In this document: positions 1 to 11,460 of the stretch, one piece after another
Layout: every line of letters begins with the position of its first letter
Numbering within the stretch: position 1 is the first letter of the stretch
NCBI GenBank assembly: GCA_037783545.1
Contig: JBBELK010001195.1
Span: 124,001 to 188,000 of the forward strand
DNA: 64,000 nucleotides
Direction of reading: 5' to 3'
Origin: Henricia sp. BOLD:AAB3569
Taxonomy: Eukaryota; Echinodermata; Asteroidea; Spinulosida; Echinasteridae
Made by a program: the position numbers and the translations under genes
The notes under the pieces: generated by a model
Database searches by the model: none
Told to the model about the DNA's origin: nothing
Seen by the model: only the letters and a program-made list of their open reading frames with translations

Positions 1-1
1 T

Positions 2-520
2 CAGGGCACAAAGTTGGGTCCAATAATATTTTTAGCCATGATTAACGATGCATGTGTTAATCCCATTGAAAACCTTGTGTCAATCAAATACGTTGATGAC
101 TTGACGTTACTGGAATGCCGTCGTATTAACCAGCCCTCTATTGTTTAACAGAGTATAAACAGTCTGATTAATTGGTCTCAAACCAACAATATGAATCTTA
201 ATCCACGCAAGTGTATAGCTATGGAGTTTTGCTTCGAATCATACTTGGTAAAGATTACCCCACTTATGATCTGGCTCTGGAGGAACTGGACTTACATGTA
301 GTAACTTTGGCGGAACGGAGAAAAAAAACTTTGTTTGAAATTCGCGAAGCACGCGTCTGCCCCAACATCTTCATTATTTGATCTCTTTCCAACCCGTGAT
401 CAAACCATTCGCGTCACAAGACACACCAGTGTATTCCCTCTAATTAGGTTCCGTACAAATCGATTCAGAGATAGTTCCATTCCATATTGCTTAATGAATA
501 ATCTTCTTATGAGTATGATT
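2..520 (+). pseudogene. 3' part of a non-LTR (CR1/L2-like) reverse transcriptase, decayed
   Basis: The frame starting at base 2 reads QGTKLGPIIF, then a palm motif YVDDLTLLE (catalytic YVDD codons 89-100). It is stopped by TAA at 146-148. The same frame continues with NNMNLNPRKC, the usual sequence after the YVDD motif in CR1/L2-type elements, and stops at 299-301. A shift to another frame then gives the C-terminal tail (TLAERRKK, later KFAKHASAPTS.., TRDQTIRVTRHTS, ..DSSIPYCLMNNLL), ending near 520. The RT would have copied element RNA into the genome by target-primed reverse transcription. Here the fingers and the endonuclease lie outside the window, and at least one stop and one frameshift inactivate it. 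The family assignment rests on motif order; an RTE or Rex-type element is less likely. It may belong to the same family as the fragments at 36.7 and 55.4 kb. Confidence 0.85.
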
Positions 521-780
521 TAAGTCAAAGTCCTTTTTGGGGTTGGATAGATCAACCGTTATGGTTTATTTTCCTTTATACATGTACTTGTGTAAAAATT
601 CAATTTTGGAATTTAATGTCATTGCACTACTTTTACTGTGATCGTTTTATATTTATGAGTGGTATGTTTCTTATGGTTTATTATGAAGGGAATGTTGATA
701 TCTTACACTATTTGACCTTGTAAACTTTCTTAATTCAGCCTTTGGGCTGCTACGAAAATGTTTTTGTTTTTTAATAAACC
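521..780 (+). other. 3' UTR and tail of the non-LTR element
   Basis: This AT-rich stretch follows the RT frame. A short perfect hairpin (CAGCC-TTTG-GGCTG, 736-749) is followed by a T-rich run and an AATAAA signal at 773-778. A 3' hairpin close to the end is common in CR1/L2 relatives, where the RT recognises the RNA 3' end. The exact end of the element, near 780, is inferred because no target duplication can be seen. Confidence 0.55.
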
Positions 781-1039
781 AGATTAAAGTGAGTTGAAAG
801 GGGAGGATTTACACTTGTGTAACGCCAACCCGGGGCGAGTGACAATTTAGCGTTGCATGCATACGTAAGTGCTGTATCTTGCCGAAAATTTTCCAAATTC
901 ATCATCGCTTTTCTGCCCTGTTCTCCTTTGCTGCTTGTGCGAAGTTGTGCTGTCTTTTTGACGAGAAAAAAGTGCAAAAGTAAATGACGGACGTTGTAAA
1001 AAATAGCTTCTCAAAATAGACGCCCTGATCTGTGCACAT

Positions 1040-1225
1040 ATACCCAGCACGATATGTGGCTAACGCCTCTATACCTCAACACACTTGTATTATTTGTTAA
1101 CGCACCAACGACCCCCCCCCCCCCCCCCCCCCCCACCCCTAAAACCTGAAGGGAATTCCTTGGAAATTCCTTGGATGTTTGAGACACAATGGTAGGGACC
1201 TCTGCCACATATCGTGCTGCATATG
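1040..1225. mobile_element. Small TIR element of the CAGCACGATATGTGGC family
   Basis: Inverted ends CAGCACGATATGTGGC (about 1045-1060) and GCCACATATCGTGCTG (1204-1219) enclose about 140 bp that includes a run of 23 C (1112-1134). TGTGCACAT occurs on both sides (1031-1039 and 1226-1234) and could be a target duplication, but it is near-palindromic and may be chance. The same inverted ends bound the minisatellite element at 12.5-14.2 kb. No coding capacity. Confidence 0.5.
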
Positions 1226-1550
1226 TGTGCACATGCGTGCACTTGTTCTCCCAAACAATCGTGGACGTTTTAGGGAGGTCTAACAAAGAGAACAATATCG
1301 TCCGCGATTGGCAAGCGAACATCCGCGATTCGCTCCTGTACAAAACCAACGAGAGTAAGGAAAAATAGACTATGTCCAAACAAAAGAGGAACAAAGGGAC
1401 GTCTGCGATTGTATGTGGATTCGCCCCTATATGTTCATGTGTAGTGCATGCCGCCGCTACATGTACCCTGCACACATTCAGCTGGTAATATTCACAATGG
1501 TAAAAGTGCGCGCTTTGACATGACATTTGTAGCTCACAAGCGGAAAGAAT

Positions 1551-1750
1551 CTCAACCCAGGGCGAACCCAACCCTGCTCATTTCACACTAGTTTTCAACC
1601 TGGGGCAAGCGTTTTAACCCAGGGCAAAAAAACTTCAACCCTGTCGAAACCAATCTCGGGGTTGACGCAGGGTTGAAATTTCTCAAGTGTGAAACGTCCC
1701 TTTTTTCAACCCCACGCCAACCTTGAGATTTTTCAAGTGTAAAAAGGCCC
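1551..1750. repeat. Foldback repeat rich in CAACCC(T/A)GGG
   Basis: TTTCACACTAG..TTTTCAACC near 1580-1602 is mirrored by GGTTGAAATTTCTCAAGTGT near 1671-1692, with further CAACCC and GGGTTG blocks on both sides. The block looks like a degenerate MITE. I see no target duplication. The stretch from 1226 to 1550 holds nothing recognisable. Confidence 0.45.
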
Positions 1751-1755
1751 TAGGG

Positions 1756-2635
1756 CTGTTTGACTGTTAGGATGCAGTGATCAACTCATCCCAAGTCAGT
1801 TTAATCAGGTTGAGAATCCCAACAAAAAATGTGGTTTTCTAAAAGCCCTTAACTGCAGGATTGTCCCATAAAGAGGAAATGTCACATTTTATTGCTGTGA
1901 GAATCACTTTGTTCAAACTACACATGTACATGTACCGGTAGTTCACTTAGGCCTGGAGGAAATTACTGAAGTGGAAAAATAAAAGTACATATTCTTATTA
2001 TCTACATGTCACATTCAACATAATTATCAGCATGATCAGAGTACATCATCTGTGAGAAATGTGTAGGGCCCCGGCCAGTAAATATTCCCACACCCCCTAA
2101 ACAATGCATAGTTCCGAGTTTTGTACCTATCTGCTTATATTCGTTACAGGTATGTACATTTTCCTTTTTCCTTTGTAAAAATACCATTGTCCACATTTCA
2201 AAGTCCTAGAAATGAGATGTTATTTTGGTTTGTGTAAAAGTTATTAATCAGATCTTAAATGGGTAAAAGTGCCTAAATTTAGGAAACTTCTAGGACAATT
2301 AGGTGTTCCATTGTAGATACTTTTCTTAATAACTTGGAGATCCAAGATAGAAAAAAAATCCAATGTTTGATGGGTCAAGATTAATTTTGAGATGAAATGT
2401 TATGCTAAAAACTGGATCCAGTAATGAGATAGAAAGTTATGGAAATTATCCCTAGAAAACTTACAACAATGTAACTAGCTGTGACGAGTTTGACTTTTAC
2501 ATTTAAAGATAGCATACATAATTGGTAAACTGTTACAAATAGTTGTGTGATTGGAGATATGCATGATTAAAACTAACCTGAGCAAAAACCAGCTCCGTAC
2601 TTCGTCTAACTTTTGAGAAAACATTCAAAAAAGAG
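1756..2635. other. No recognisable feature
   Basis: This is AT-rich unique-looking sequence with no long open frame, clear repeat or RNA gene. Short open frames are within chance expectation. Confidence 0.5.
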
Positions 2636-2639
2636 TTTG

Positions 2640-2850
2640 CAGTCATTTCGCCCCAAAACCTCTTCGCCCTGAACCATTTCGCCCTGAACCACGGCCTGTG
2701 CACGAAGTGGTTTTGGGGCGAAGTGGCATTTGGGCGATATAGTGTTTGGACGAAGTGATTTGGGGCCAAACGGCACTCGGCGAAGTGGTTTGGGGGCGAA
2801 ATGGCATTTGGGCGAAATGGTTTTGCAGCGAATTGCATTTTCGTCTATGA
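2640..2850. repeat. Irregular tandem repeat of TTCGCCC / GGGCGAA blocks
   Basis: About ten imperfect blocks of the type CGAARTGG(T/C)ATTTGGG or its complement (TTCGCCCCAAAACC, TTCGCCCTGAACC) follow each other every 15-30 bases. They create overlapping open frames on the minus strand with repeated RPNA/PNHF words. I read these frames as a by-product of the repeat, not as a gene. Confidence 0.6.
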
Positions 2851-3123
2851 GACGAAAACTAATTGTTTTACTCATTTCTCGAAGACTATAGCAATTCAGA
2901 CAAAACCATTTCAGGGAAAGTTTTCTACCATCATCATGTTTATATTGTGTAATTTAGGCGTAAATCTGTGAACATTTCTGATTTTCGAGATACCGATCAT
3001 GTATACTGCCTTTAACTGATACATGCATGTGGTTAATTATTAAGTTTCTGTAGAGTTTAGATTTGTTTCTATTTTGTTACCTTAGAGTAATAAAATGTCT
3101 CTGGTCAGTCCAGAATTATAGAG

Positions 3124-3823
3124 TTAAGTGGTGTTCCCATTGGACTATTTTTGGTTAAACTCCCGTGGTTGTGCGGGAGAGTAAAAAAATTTAGTCCAAT
3201 GGGGACGCACGGAGAATTAGCGTCCCTGTAAAGTTACCGCGACCACGATGTAAAACATACAGGGCGAGAGAGGCCGCGGAAACTTTCCGCTCAACCGCGG
3301 GAGTTTTACAGGGCCCTCGAAAAGTCCAATGGGAACAGCGCCGCCCTGTAGAACTATCGCTGCAGCTGTGTAAAATGCCAACTGGATGACGTCACTTCCT
3401 GCATCGTGCAATCCCACCATACATTGCGCGAGAAAATTCTGGTTATTATGTACGGGCCCTGTATGTACGTACGCACGTGTTTTTTCATGGTCTTTTCTTT
3501 GCAAATATTATAATGGCAAGTTTAATCAAAGTTGTTCGAAATTTGGTTGGGTTTCGTGCAGCATGCACACAATTAATAATTTCACGCCAATATGTGTATC
3601 GCATGGCATGTCAAACATCCTGTTAGGTCAAAGGTTACGTAAAGCACACCCTCAATTGACCACATATGGCCAGCCGAGTAGCTAAATTTTCCGCTCGTGT
3701 CATGTAAAATATATGGTAAGTGGGACTGCACGGGAGATTTACAGGAAGGAATGTTTACAGGGAGTCGCAGAAAGTTCCCGCCAGGGCGCAGGAAAAAGAA
3801 GTCCAATGGGAACACACCTTTAA
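3124..3823 (+). mobile_element. TTAA-flanked MITE, copy 1
   Basis: The element starts TTAA-GTGGTGTTCCCATTGGACT (TTAA 3124-3127) and ends AGTCCAATGGGAACACACCT-TTAA (3820-3823). The ends are therefore inverted repeats, with TTAA on both sides as the apparent target site. The interior is GC-rich, contains several more copies of the CATTGGACT end motif, and has a TGACGTCA at 3387-3394. It has no credible coding sequence. Copy 2 lies inverted at 5115-5810. TTAA targets are typical of piggyBac-type transposition, but no transposase is present, so the superfamily is inferred. Confidence 0.75.
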
Positions 3824-4124
3824 TGCCCAGAAAATAAGGACAGAATTAACTCATGCACTGGTATATAGGCACATGCCTTGGGTATGAATCATTACCCAGC
3901 CCAAGTTGATACCAAAGTTCAGAAACCCTGTGTGTTGCTAGGCAACCAGCCTTATTACTTGTGGAATATGGCAGACTAGTTTTAGCTCCAAGTCTCTTGG
4001 GTGTGCTTAGCCATCTTGGCTACTAATGTACAGGCACTCCTTTGTTCTAGCCACCTAATTATGCCCAGCTATAAATGTACATGTCAATTCCAGAAACTGG
4101 CTGAAAGAACAAAGGTCATATGGA

Positions 4125-4690
4125 AGTGCATCCTCTTGCAACAGTGCCCCTTTAATGCACTCCCTAACTCCTGCGTACAGTGGCCCTGTTGAAAAAGGCC
4201 CCATTTCGCGGTGGGACTAGCGATAGAAATCTTGTCGCCTCTCTAGACCATTCATAAGGCTTGTTATATGTGGCGTTCGGTGTTTCCACGATCCACCTTG
4301 TTACCAGTGCCAACTTCGAGCTGTCCAATTTAACGCGCTCGCCGATTGGTCGCTATTTCTATTGAACAGGACATTATGTTACTCGTTCCGCATCCCTCTG
4401 ATTAATTTTGTTTTAAAAATGCGTAGTAGACACAAATGTTGCAGGAATTATCGATATGATTAACGTGACAAAGAACAAAAACTCAAACAAATTTCTAGAA
4501 AATATAGATATTTGGAATTTTAACCAAAACATGACTAATTTCATTTAATTACATCAAAATGACTCGGGCGTGAGTTGGCTCAAGACAACAGCCGGCTCAC
4601 TCCACAGATTTGCGTGTATTTCCTCAGGGTATTGTTACGCCGCTTTGCAGAGTGGAAATTCCCTGATATCTCAGGATGATGGAAGTGGCA
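4125..4690 (+). repeat. Dispersed repeat R2, copy 1
   Basis: Long matches to 10355-10855 in the same orientation include AACAGTGCCCCTTTAATGCA, GGCCCCATTTCGC, TTGTCGCCTCTCT and AATGACTCGGGCGTG followed by ACAGCCGGCT. The two copies differ by indels. A non-coding transposon relic is the simplest reading. The stretches 3824-4124 and 4691-5114 hold nothing recognisable beyond ACATGTAC runs near 4750. Confidence 0.65.
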
Positions 4691-5114
4691 TGTATTGAAA
4701 ACTTTATTAGACTGGTTTCTGGTCTAGTACTTCTTATATCAATTCAATACATGTACAGGTACATGTACATACAAAGTTATGTTCCATATACTTTGTGAAT
4801 AAGGATTGACAAAAGTTTATTTTACCATGACCATAACTTGTTTATTTTATTGCTCTTTGTAATTTGTGTTCATCAGTTTGCTTATTTTATCTTTTATTAT
4901 ATATCTTCGTTAATTCCTATGGTACATTTTAAATTTCGACTACTGAAAATCAAACTAAGAGTTAAATCATTTGAAGTTAAATGATTTAGGACTGTGGACT
5001 TTGTTAATGGGTTTTAGGACATTAGATTTAATTAATCATGATTGACATGTCTGTGAAAGAACGATGTGTTTATTTTCCTTTTACAGTTATTGATTTCTTT
5101 GCTTAGTAACAGTA

Positions 5115-5810
5115 TTAAGGCGTGTTCCCATTGGACTTCTTTTTCCTCGCCCTCGCGGGAACTTTCCGCGACTCCCTGTAAATTCATTCCTTCCTGTAAA
5201 TCTCCCGTGCGTTCCCACTTACCATATATTTTACACGACGCGAGCGGAAAATTTAGCTACTCGGCTGGCCATATGTGCATGGTCAATTAAGGGCGTGGTT
5301 TACATAACATTTGACCTAACAGGATGTTTGACATGCCATGCGATACACATATTGGCGCGAAATTACTAATTGTGTGCATGCTGCACGAAACCCAATCAAA
5401 TTTTGAACAACTTCGATTAAACTTGGCATTATATTTGCGAAGAAAAAACACGTGCGTACGTACATACAGGGCCCGTACATGTACATAATAACCATAATTT
5501 TTTCGCGCAATGTGTGGTGGGATTGCACGATGCAGGAAGTGACGTCATCCATTTGGCATTTTACACAGCGGCAGCGGTAGTTCTACAGGGCGGCGCTGTT
5601 CCCTTTGGACTTTTTGAGGGCCCTGTAAAACTCCCGCGGTTGAGCGGAAAGTTTCCGCGGTCTCTCTCGCCCTGTACGTTGTACATCGTGGTCGCGGTAA
5701 CTTTACAGGGACGCTAATTCTCTGTGCGTCCCCATTGGACTAAATTTTGTTACTCTCCCGCACAACCACAGGAGTTTAACAAAAAATAGTCCAATGGGAA
5801 CACCACTTTA
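5115..5810 (-). mobile_element. TTAA-flanked MITE, copy 2 (inverted relative to copy 1)
   Basis: The element runs from TTAA-GGCGTGTTCCCATTGGACT (TTAA 5115-5118) to AGTCCAATGGGAACACCACT-TTA (5808-5810). The right target site has decayed to TTTA. Over its length it is the reverse complement of 3124-3823. Together the two copies form a ~690 bp inverted repeat with a ~1.3 kb spacer. Confidence 0.75.
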
Positions 5811-6478
5811 GTAGCATTAATGATATGAGTTTGTATCATTCCTTATTGAGCAGCAGACAAGTAAATGTGCATGTGAAACTCACCAAGTCTTGTACCTATC
5901 TGCTTATTCATTACAGATTTTAATTCGTCCACCAACCCCCCAATGTGGCGGGCGTGGGTTACAAATGTAATTATTAGGCCAAAAAAAAAGACCATGTTTA
6001 GAGCACGCGTCACTTTTAACCCTGCACGTCAAAGTTTTTTGTTTTCAAAAATGGCAAAAAAATAATAAAAAAACAAATCGTCAGTGAGCGTGTCACTTTC
6101 AACCCTGCGCATCAATTTTTATTTGTTTTATAGACACGCACGGTTTGTTGAGTGTTTTGATTAAAAAATGCCTTTATTGCTTGGAATAAAAAAAATTAAA
6201 AAATAGCGAAAAAAAAGCCTTTAACTAACGCTAAACATAGTTCTGTTTTTAGGGTGGTCTAAAATGAAGCTTTGGCGGATACCGTGCGTTTACGATACTG
6301 TGCATCACAGAGACCCAATCTGATGTGTGTCCACGCTGGTCGCACAAAAGCGCGCACGCGTACTGCATCGAAAAGAACCAAAGTTTTCAACACCAAACGG
6401 ACAAAAATCTTGCAGAAATCTTACAAAATAATGATCAATAAGCTGAATTTTTACAATAATAATATTGGATGTCTTTTT
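5811..6478. other. No gene; A-rich, with a short direct repeat
   Basis: A motif CACTTTMAACCCTGCRC occurs near 6010 and 6095, each followed by T/A-rich sequence. This looks like a degenerate duplication of about 85 bp. No gene is recognised. Confidence 0.4.
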
Positions 6479-6585
6479 GGGTGATATGAGAATATACGGT
6501 ACCGCACTCGTCATGAAAATACTTAACTCGCTTTTGGCCATGTTAAGTATTTTCATGACTCGTGTGGTATATTCTCATAACACCC
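6479..6585. repeat. Long hairpin, arms about 45 bp
   Basis: The left arm (6479-6527) and right arm (6542-6585) pair through TATGAGAATATAC / GTATATTCTCATA and CGTCATGAAAATACTTAAC / GTTAAGTATTTTCATGACTCG. The loop is about 14 bp. The left arm has a 5-base extra segment (GGTAC). It could be a tiny foldback element. The open frames over it on both strands are a by-product of the symmetry. Confidence 0.75.
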
Positions 6586-6981
6586 TCAAAACCATCAAAT
6601 ATTGTATAATTACCAATTTTGACCCCAAGTTGTACTCCAACATCCGTATTCCATCGGTTGCATGTTTTCATGATTCGTCTGGAGCAGATGATAGCCTTGG
6701 CGATGGCCGTCACTGCTGATTCAGTTGAAGGAGCATCCCAGAGAACAAGCAAGGCATCACCTGATCAAACCAAGGTTTTATTGGTGACGTTGGATGCATT
6801 AAGTACACAGTGCAAATAAAAACATAGGAAAGATAAGGCATTCAGGTTTTACTCATGAGACCCAACAAGTCTCGACATACACTTTAACTTAAAGCCAGTT
6901 GTTTATAGAGATCACAGATCTATCGGCGTACATGTACATGTATGCATACGCACACACACACATCAAGTTTGTTCTGTTCCT

Positions 6982-7336
6982 TTAAAGGAGCGTGACCAGA
7001 TCAAATTTTTTAGCGTCCCGTTTTTCCCATAGTGTTGCGATTTTGATACCATATAATTTGTCATATATTTGTCATTACTATTCTGAAATGTTGTGCCCTC
7101 AATCTGAACATTTCCAGTGATATCGTCAAAAAGTCTGCCAAAGTTTAGTAAACTAATTTATCCCGTTACATACTGTAAAGCAGTGGGTAATTACACCATC
7201 CTATTGCTTCCAATTGGGGATTGCAAATTTCCTGTTTTCTTCCTTGGATAGTATTTTGGAGAGGTGTTTTACATAATTGTTCGGTTAGAATAAAATCCAT
7301 TTTTATTTTTGAACAAATCTGGTCACACTCCTTTAA
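6982..7336 (+). mobile_element. TTAA-AGGAGYGTGACCAGAT MITE, 355 bp
   Basis: The left end TTAAAGGAGCGTGACCAGAT (6982-7001) is mirrored by ATCTGGTCACACTCCTTTAA (7317-7336). TTAA sits at both ends. The interior is AT-rich and non-coding. It closely matches 18255-19100, where the same element carries a nested insertion; this copy therefore serves as the empty site (single CTAATTTA near 7152). Confidence 0.75.
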
Positions 7337-8174
7337 TACACAACTGTGCAAAATGTTTAAACTTTATATAATTGCTGTAATTTTAGTTGAAGATATTCAG
7401 CCTTATAATTTAGGGCAGTTCCACAATGTCGGACGTACATTTTGGACGTGTCTTCAACAACTTCCAAAAACTGAACTTAGACCCGTTTCATGCGAGCCGT
7501 GCACACACTAAAGATCGACGTCTGAAACCAAGTCGCTCTTCAGTTGTTCTGACCGACTGGAACAGTCGATCTTTCGACATCTGGCGAACCAAGTACATGT
7601 AGCTCCAAATTGTTTCATACATCGTATGATTTAGTTCGGCACGGCTCTGGTGCGCCAGTATGAAACGGGTGTTATTCTTCTCTTAAAATACAAATCTAAG
7701 GCCAGGGTCAGACGAATTACGACATCCCAATTGATTGTAGTATTACTATAGTACGATTACAAGATTTTCTGCGTGTGACCGCAAATCCTTGTCGTCTGAC
7801 CCCGGTCGTTGTTGGAATTATTACAATCGTATCATAATTGAGTAATTACTAAATGAAATTACCAGCAAATTCGACGACATCTCCCCCTTCCTTCAGGACT
7901 ATATCCTCAATGCGCCCAAGGTAGTCATTCAGGGTCTTTGTGAGTTCATCCACACCATGGTTCTGCAGTTTGAATTGCTCACACAGTGCAGTGAAGCCTG
8001 AGGACAAATCACCCAAGATTTTATTCATAATCTTTTATCATAGTTTTTATTTTCAACAAAATCTGTGTCCGCCACAGCTGGGACGTGGTCAGTGCATTAC
8101 CTACATGCGTTATGTGATGATGCTCATTGCTTGTGTCATCACTTCGAACAATTTGCGCATTTGTTGTAATGGTT
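7337..8174. repeat. Mostly unassigned; small foldback at about 7699-7812
   Basis: AGGCCAGGGTCAGACGA at 7699-7715 is mirrored by TCGTCTGACCCCGGTC at 7792-7807, with about 75 bp between. This is a short imperfect MITE-like hairpin. Nothing is recognised in the rest of the interval. Confidence 0.45.
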
Positions 8175-8499
8175 AATTTACACTGAGCCTTTCGCGCACG
8201 CACGTAATTGCGACGCACGTCGCTTTGAAACAAAGCGATGTGGAAGGAATTTGAGTGTAACAATGCACTGAAAATCACTTAATTATGAAAACACTTTCCG
8301 TCCAATATGTCCAAGCTAATTATGTGAATTTCGGTGCATGGCTCACACCGAATTCCCTCCACAGAATTAACTTGGACAGAAAGTATTTTTAAAATTCAGT
8401 GATTTTCAGTGCATCGTTTCATTCAAAATTCCTCCACATCGCTTTTTCTCAAAGCGACGCGCGTGGCAATCACGCGCAAAGGAGGCTCAGTGTGAATTT
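8175..8499. mobile_element. Full-length foldback element, 325 bp
   Basis: The left end AATTTACACTGAGCCT and the right end AGGCTCAGTGTGAATTT begin an inverted repeat that continues almost to the centre. CGTCGCTTTGA pairs with TCAAAGCGACG, GCACTGAAAATCACT with AGTGATTTTCAGTGC, and TGTCCAAGCTAATT with AATTAACTTGGACA. The arms are about 155 bp each and roughly 80-85 percent alike. No coding capacity. Confidence 0.75.
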
Positions 8500-8927
8500 G
8501 TGTGCAAAGAGCGCATTGCGCGCGTCATGGATACGTGGTGTTCAATTTAACAATGTAAAACGCAGTCTATCATGTCTATGCACTGGAAAAAGAGCATCCC
8601 AGCAATGGTGGACGTGTACGGGGAAGGCGTCCTGGAAAAGGTCTATATAGGCCTATTCAAAATCTAAACCGCTTGCAAAGATTGAAGTTTCCAACTTGAG
8701 ATTAACTGACCTGATATGTCTAGAAACATGAGGACTCCATTGAGTTTCTGGACGGCTGGTAGCTGTTTGAGTCCCTTAGAAGCCTTGATAACCACATCAG
8801 GCAAATGGGCCAACAATTCACGGTTTGAACCGTCTACAGATGCAGAACACAATCAAATTATCTCACAAACATTTCAGTAATACATGTATTAGTATTATTT
8901 TTTTTTACTTTAGGTCACAACTTGAAC
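8500..8927. other. No recognisable feature
   Basis: No open frame with a recognisable product and no clear repeat was seen. Confidence 0.4.
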
Positions 8928-9990
8928 TAGACCCGAGAACAGGGCTCCGGAACCTCCGCCCTGTTGCCGTTTCACACCCAAAATCTATGGCAAACTCACA
9001 GAAATGAAATTTGTCCCTTGGGTCGGATATTTGTTCAATAGGTGCGCTCACCGAAGAGTACGCATCATTTAATCTAATGTCTAGTGAAATCTTAAGGCAA
9101 AATTTGGACCCTCCGTGAGCTATAAAAACAAGGCATGTTTGCTGAAAAATCAAATCTGCGCAAGCGCAAAAGTGGAAGTTAAGTACAAAAGGTCAATGCA
9201 AGGGCTTCATTCGAGTGTGTACTCAATGGCTGCGTTCGGGCGTGTACTCGTGTTAACACGAGTTATACTCCTGCGCGCGTGAACGGCAAGAATAACGACA
9301 CTCGGGGAGTGTGCTCGTACTCCTGTCAAGTGTCATGTGATTTGTACGAAGATGGTGGAATATGGGTGGGATTTTTTGTGAATTTGCTCAACGTGTCAAC
9401 TCAATAACTGAAACAATAACTCACTAAGGTTTGTTTTACTTGGCATCAAAGGTTCTCACGACTTACGGCCTGTATTTCCTCAGTTTCTTGTGAGCAATGA
9501 AACGGCATTTTTTTGTGCAGTGATGACAAGAGACGTCCATCTTCACTGATTGCCATTCGCGCACGCGGACTGCGGATTTGCCGTTCGCGTTATGTGACCC
9601 GAGTGCAATGCGCACGCATTACTCCCGAGTAACGAGAACTGCACGCCCGAACGCAGCCATTGTGTTAACATGAGTATACTCCTGCACATGCTGACAACAC
9701 TTGGGTCAATGAGAGAGAACTGTATGCTCGAATGCAGTATGTTGACCTCTGGAGTAAACTGCCTTATTTTTATCACATGGAGGGGCGAAATTTTACCTTA
9801 GGATTTTACCGAAACTAGACATTGGATTGATGCGTACTCTTCAGAATATTTAAACATTTGGGCGAGTACACATATTGAGTAAATATCAAACCCAATTGGA
9901 ACAAATTTCACTTCCGTGAGTTTGCCACAGATTTTGAATGGGAAACGGCAACAGGGCGGAGGTTCCGGAGCCCTGTTCACAGGTCTTAAC
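8928..9990. mobile_element. Degenerate foldback element, same family as 14481-15325
   Basis: The left arm (about 8935-9150: GGGCTCCGGAACCTCCGCCC, then GGCAAACTCAC and GAAGAGTACGCATC) is repeated in reverse complement at about 9800-9985. The same words occur in both arms of the palindrome at 14.5-15.3 kb. The interior is interrupted by another TIR element (9225-9661). Confidence 0.65.
9225..9661. mobile_element. Nested TIR element, AATGGCTGCGTTCGGGCGTG ends
   Basis: A perfect 20 bp inverted repeat, AATGGCTGCGTTCGGGCGTG at 9225-9244 and its complement at 9642-9661, bounds about 437 bp. The interior is GC-rich with inverted GTGTTAACACGAG-type blocks. It lies inside the foldback at 8928-9990. 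No coding sequence was recognised. Confidence 0.65.
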
Positions 9991-10354
9991 TGGAACTTAA
10001 GAAATTTATTTATTGGAATCGATACTTTAAATAATTATAATATACACTCGGGGTAAATGTCTCTAATTTCGGCATGCTCCTATTTTTGGCGGCCCTGACT
10101 AAAAAGTCGAGTGGTTCAATAATGGGGGCATGTACATGTGTCCCCAACGATAATAGAGTAAAAGTTCTGAACCCATAGACCGATAGCCCCCATTCAGATA
10201 GCGTTGCCAGAACTAAATTGGGATGGCACCTGACTATTCTGTCGGTCGGTGCTACATCACATCTGGTAGGGCTAGAGTGAAAACAATGGTGTGCCCATGG
10301 TGACAAGCAAAGGAACAAAGCTGTTGTCTACACAACATGTACACTAAGCCATCC

Positions 10355-10855
10355 TCTTAAAACAGTGCCCCTTTAATGCACTCCCCGATCGTGAGTACCG
10401 AGGCCCTGTTGAAAATGGCCCCATTTCGCTGGGGAACAAGCGACAGAAATATTGTCGCCTCTCTGGACCAATCAGTACGCTTGCCAGTGCAATGCAGGCA
10501 TTCAAATGTAATGCGCGCAGATTGTAAACACCGTGCATGCATGTGATACATGTACTCGGTAATGCTGGCCGTTGTCCGTGTCAGCGATTGGCTGCCATTT
10601 AAAGCATACAGGGGAATCCGTTGCATTCACTTTGGTCAGCATGCATCCCCGTTATTAATTTGAGTAAATTAAAATCGTCGCCGGAAATTTTGGTAGGAAT
10701 GGGACAGTCATAGGGAACAGAACCCAATACAATTTCTGGAAAGTATAGAAATTGTTTGTTTGATTGATTAATTCACATCAAAATGACTCGGGCGTGTGTT
10801 GGCTGAACACAACAGCCGGCTTACTCCACAGATTTGCCTGAGATATCAGGGCGAC
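10355..10855 (+). repeat. Dispersed repeat R2, copy 2
   Basis: Same sequence family and orientation as 4125-4690 (shared AACAGTGCCCCTTTAATGCA, CCCCATTTCGC, TTGTCGCCTCTCTG, ATGACTCGGGCGTG). The preceding interval 9991-10354 holds nothing recognisable. Confidence 0.65.
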
Positions 10856-11174
10856 ACTAAGCATGAACGAATTTGTTTTCAGTCGTCACGGTGCTACCGG
10901 TATGCTATGCCCGTGTACAAAGGCATATTTCACCGGGTCACAAAGGTGCAAGGATGTGCGACTGACAGAATTTGAAAGACTGGAGGCAAACTTTTTTGGC
11001 GTGTGCACGAAACAATCAGAACGTTGAAAATTTTTGGTTTTTTTGACAAAAAATAAATCCATGCTGACAATGGCGTCGGCATAGGGTCGGTAAATCATGG
11101 TACTGTCGGCAAATGAATACAAATTGAAATTTTTTAATTATATAGGCCTTACATGTAACACCGCTTATCAAAAC

Positions 11175-11415
11175 GCCACGGCTATTCGGCCACGGCAATG
11201 CTATACAGCACTGGCATTACACGGCAATGGTATTACATTATATTACGTAAACATGAGCTGTCGCGCAAGACCACCCCCCTTCCCCGCTGAGCGACGTGGC
11301 AATGCTATTCGGCAATGCTATACAGCACTGGCATTACACGGAAATGGTATTACATTATATTACGTAAACATGAGCTGTGGCGCAAGAGCACCCCCCTTCC
11401 CCGCTGAGCGACACG
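11175..11415 (+). repeat. Direct duplication, period 117 bp
   Basis: CAATGCTATACAGCACTGGC occurs at 11196 and 11313, each copy followed by ATTACACGG(C/A)AATGGTATTA, GTAAACATGAGCTGT and CCCCCCTTCCCCGCTGAGCG. The copies are nearly identical, so the duplication is recent. The long plus-strand open frame over this and the adjacent C-rich tract is not credible as a gene. Confidence 0.7.
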
Positions 11416-11460
11416 GTGATGGCCCGGCGACCGTCGGCAAATTTCCTGGTCACACCCTAG

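Noticed and set aside
1011-1571. 186-codon minus-strand ORF
   Set aside because: It spans a C homopolymer (poly-Gly) and a TIR element; no domain is recognisable.
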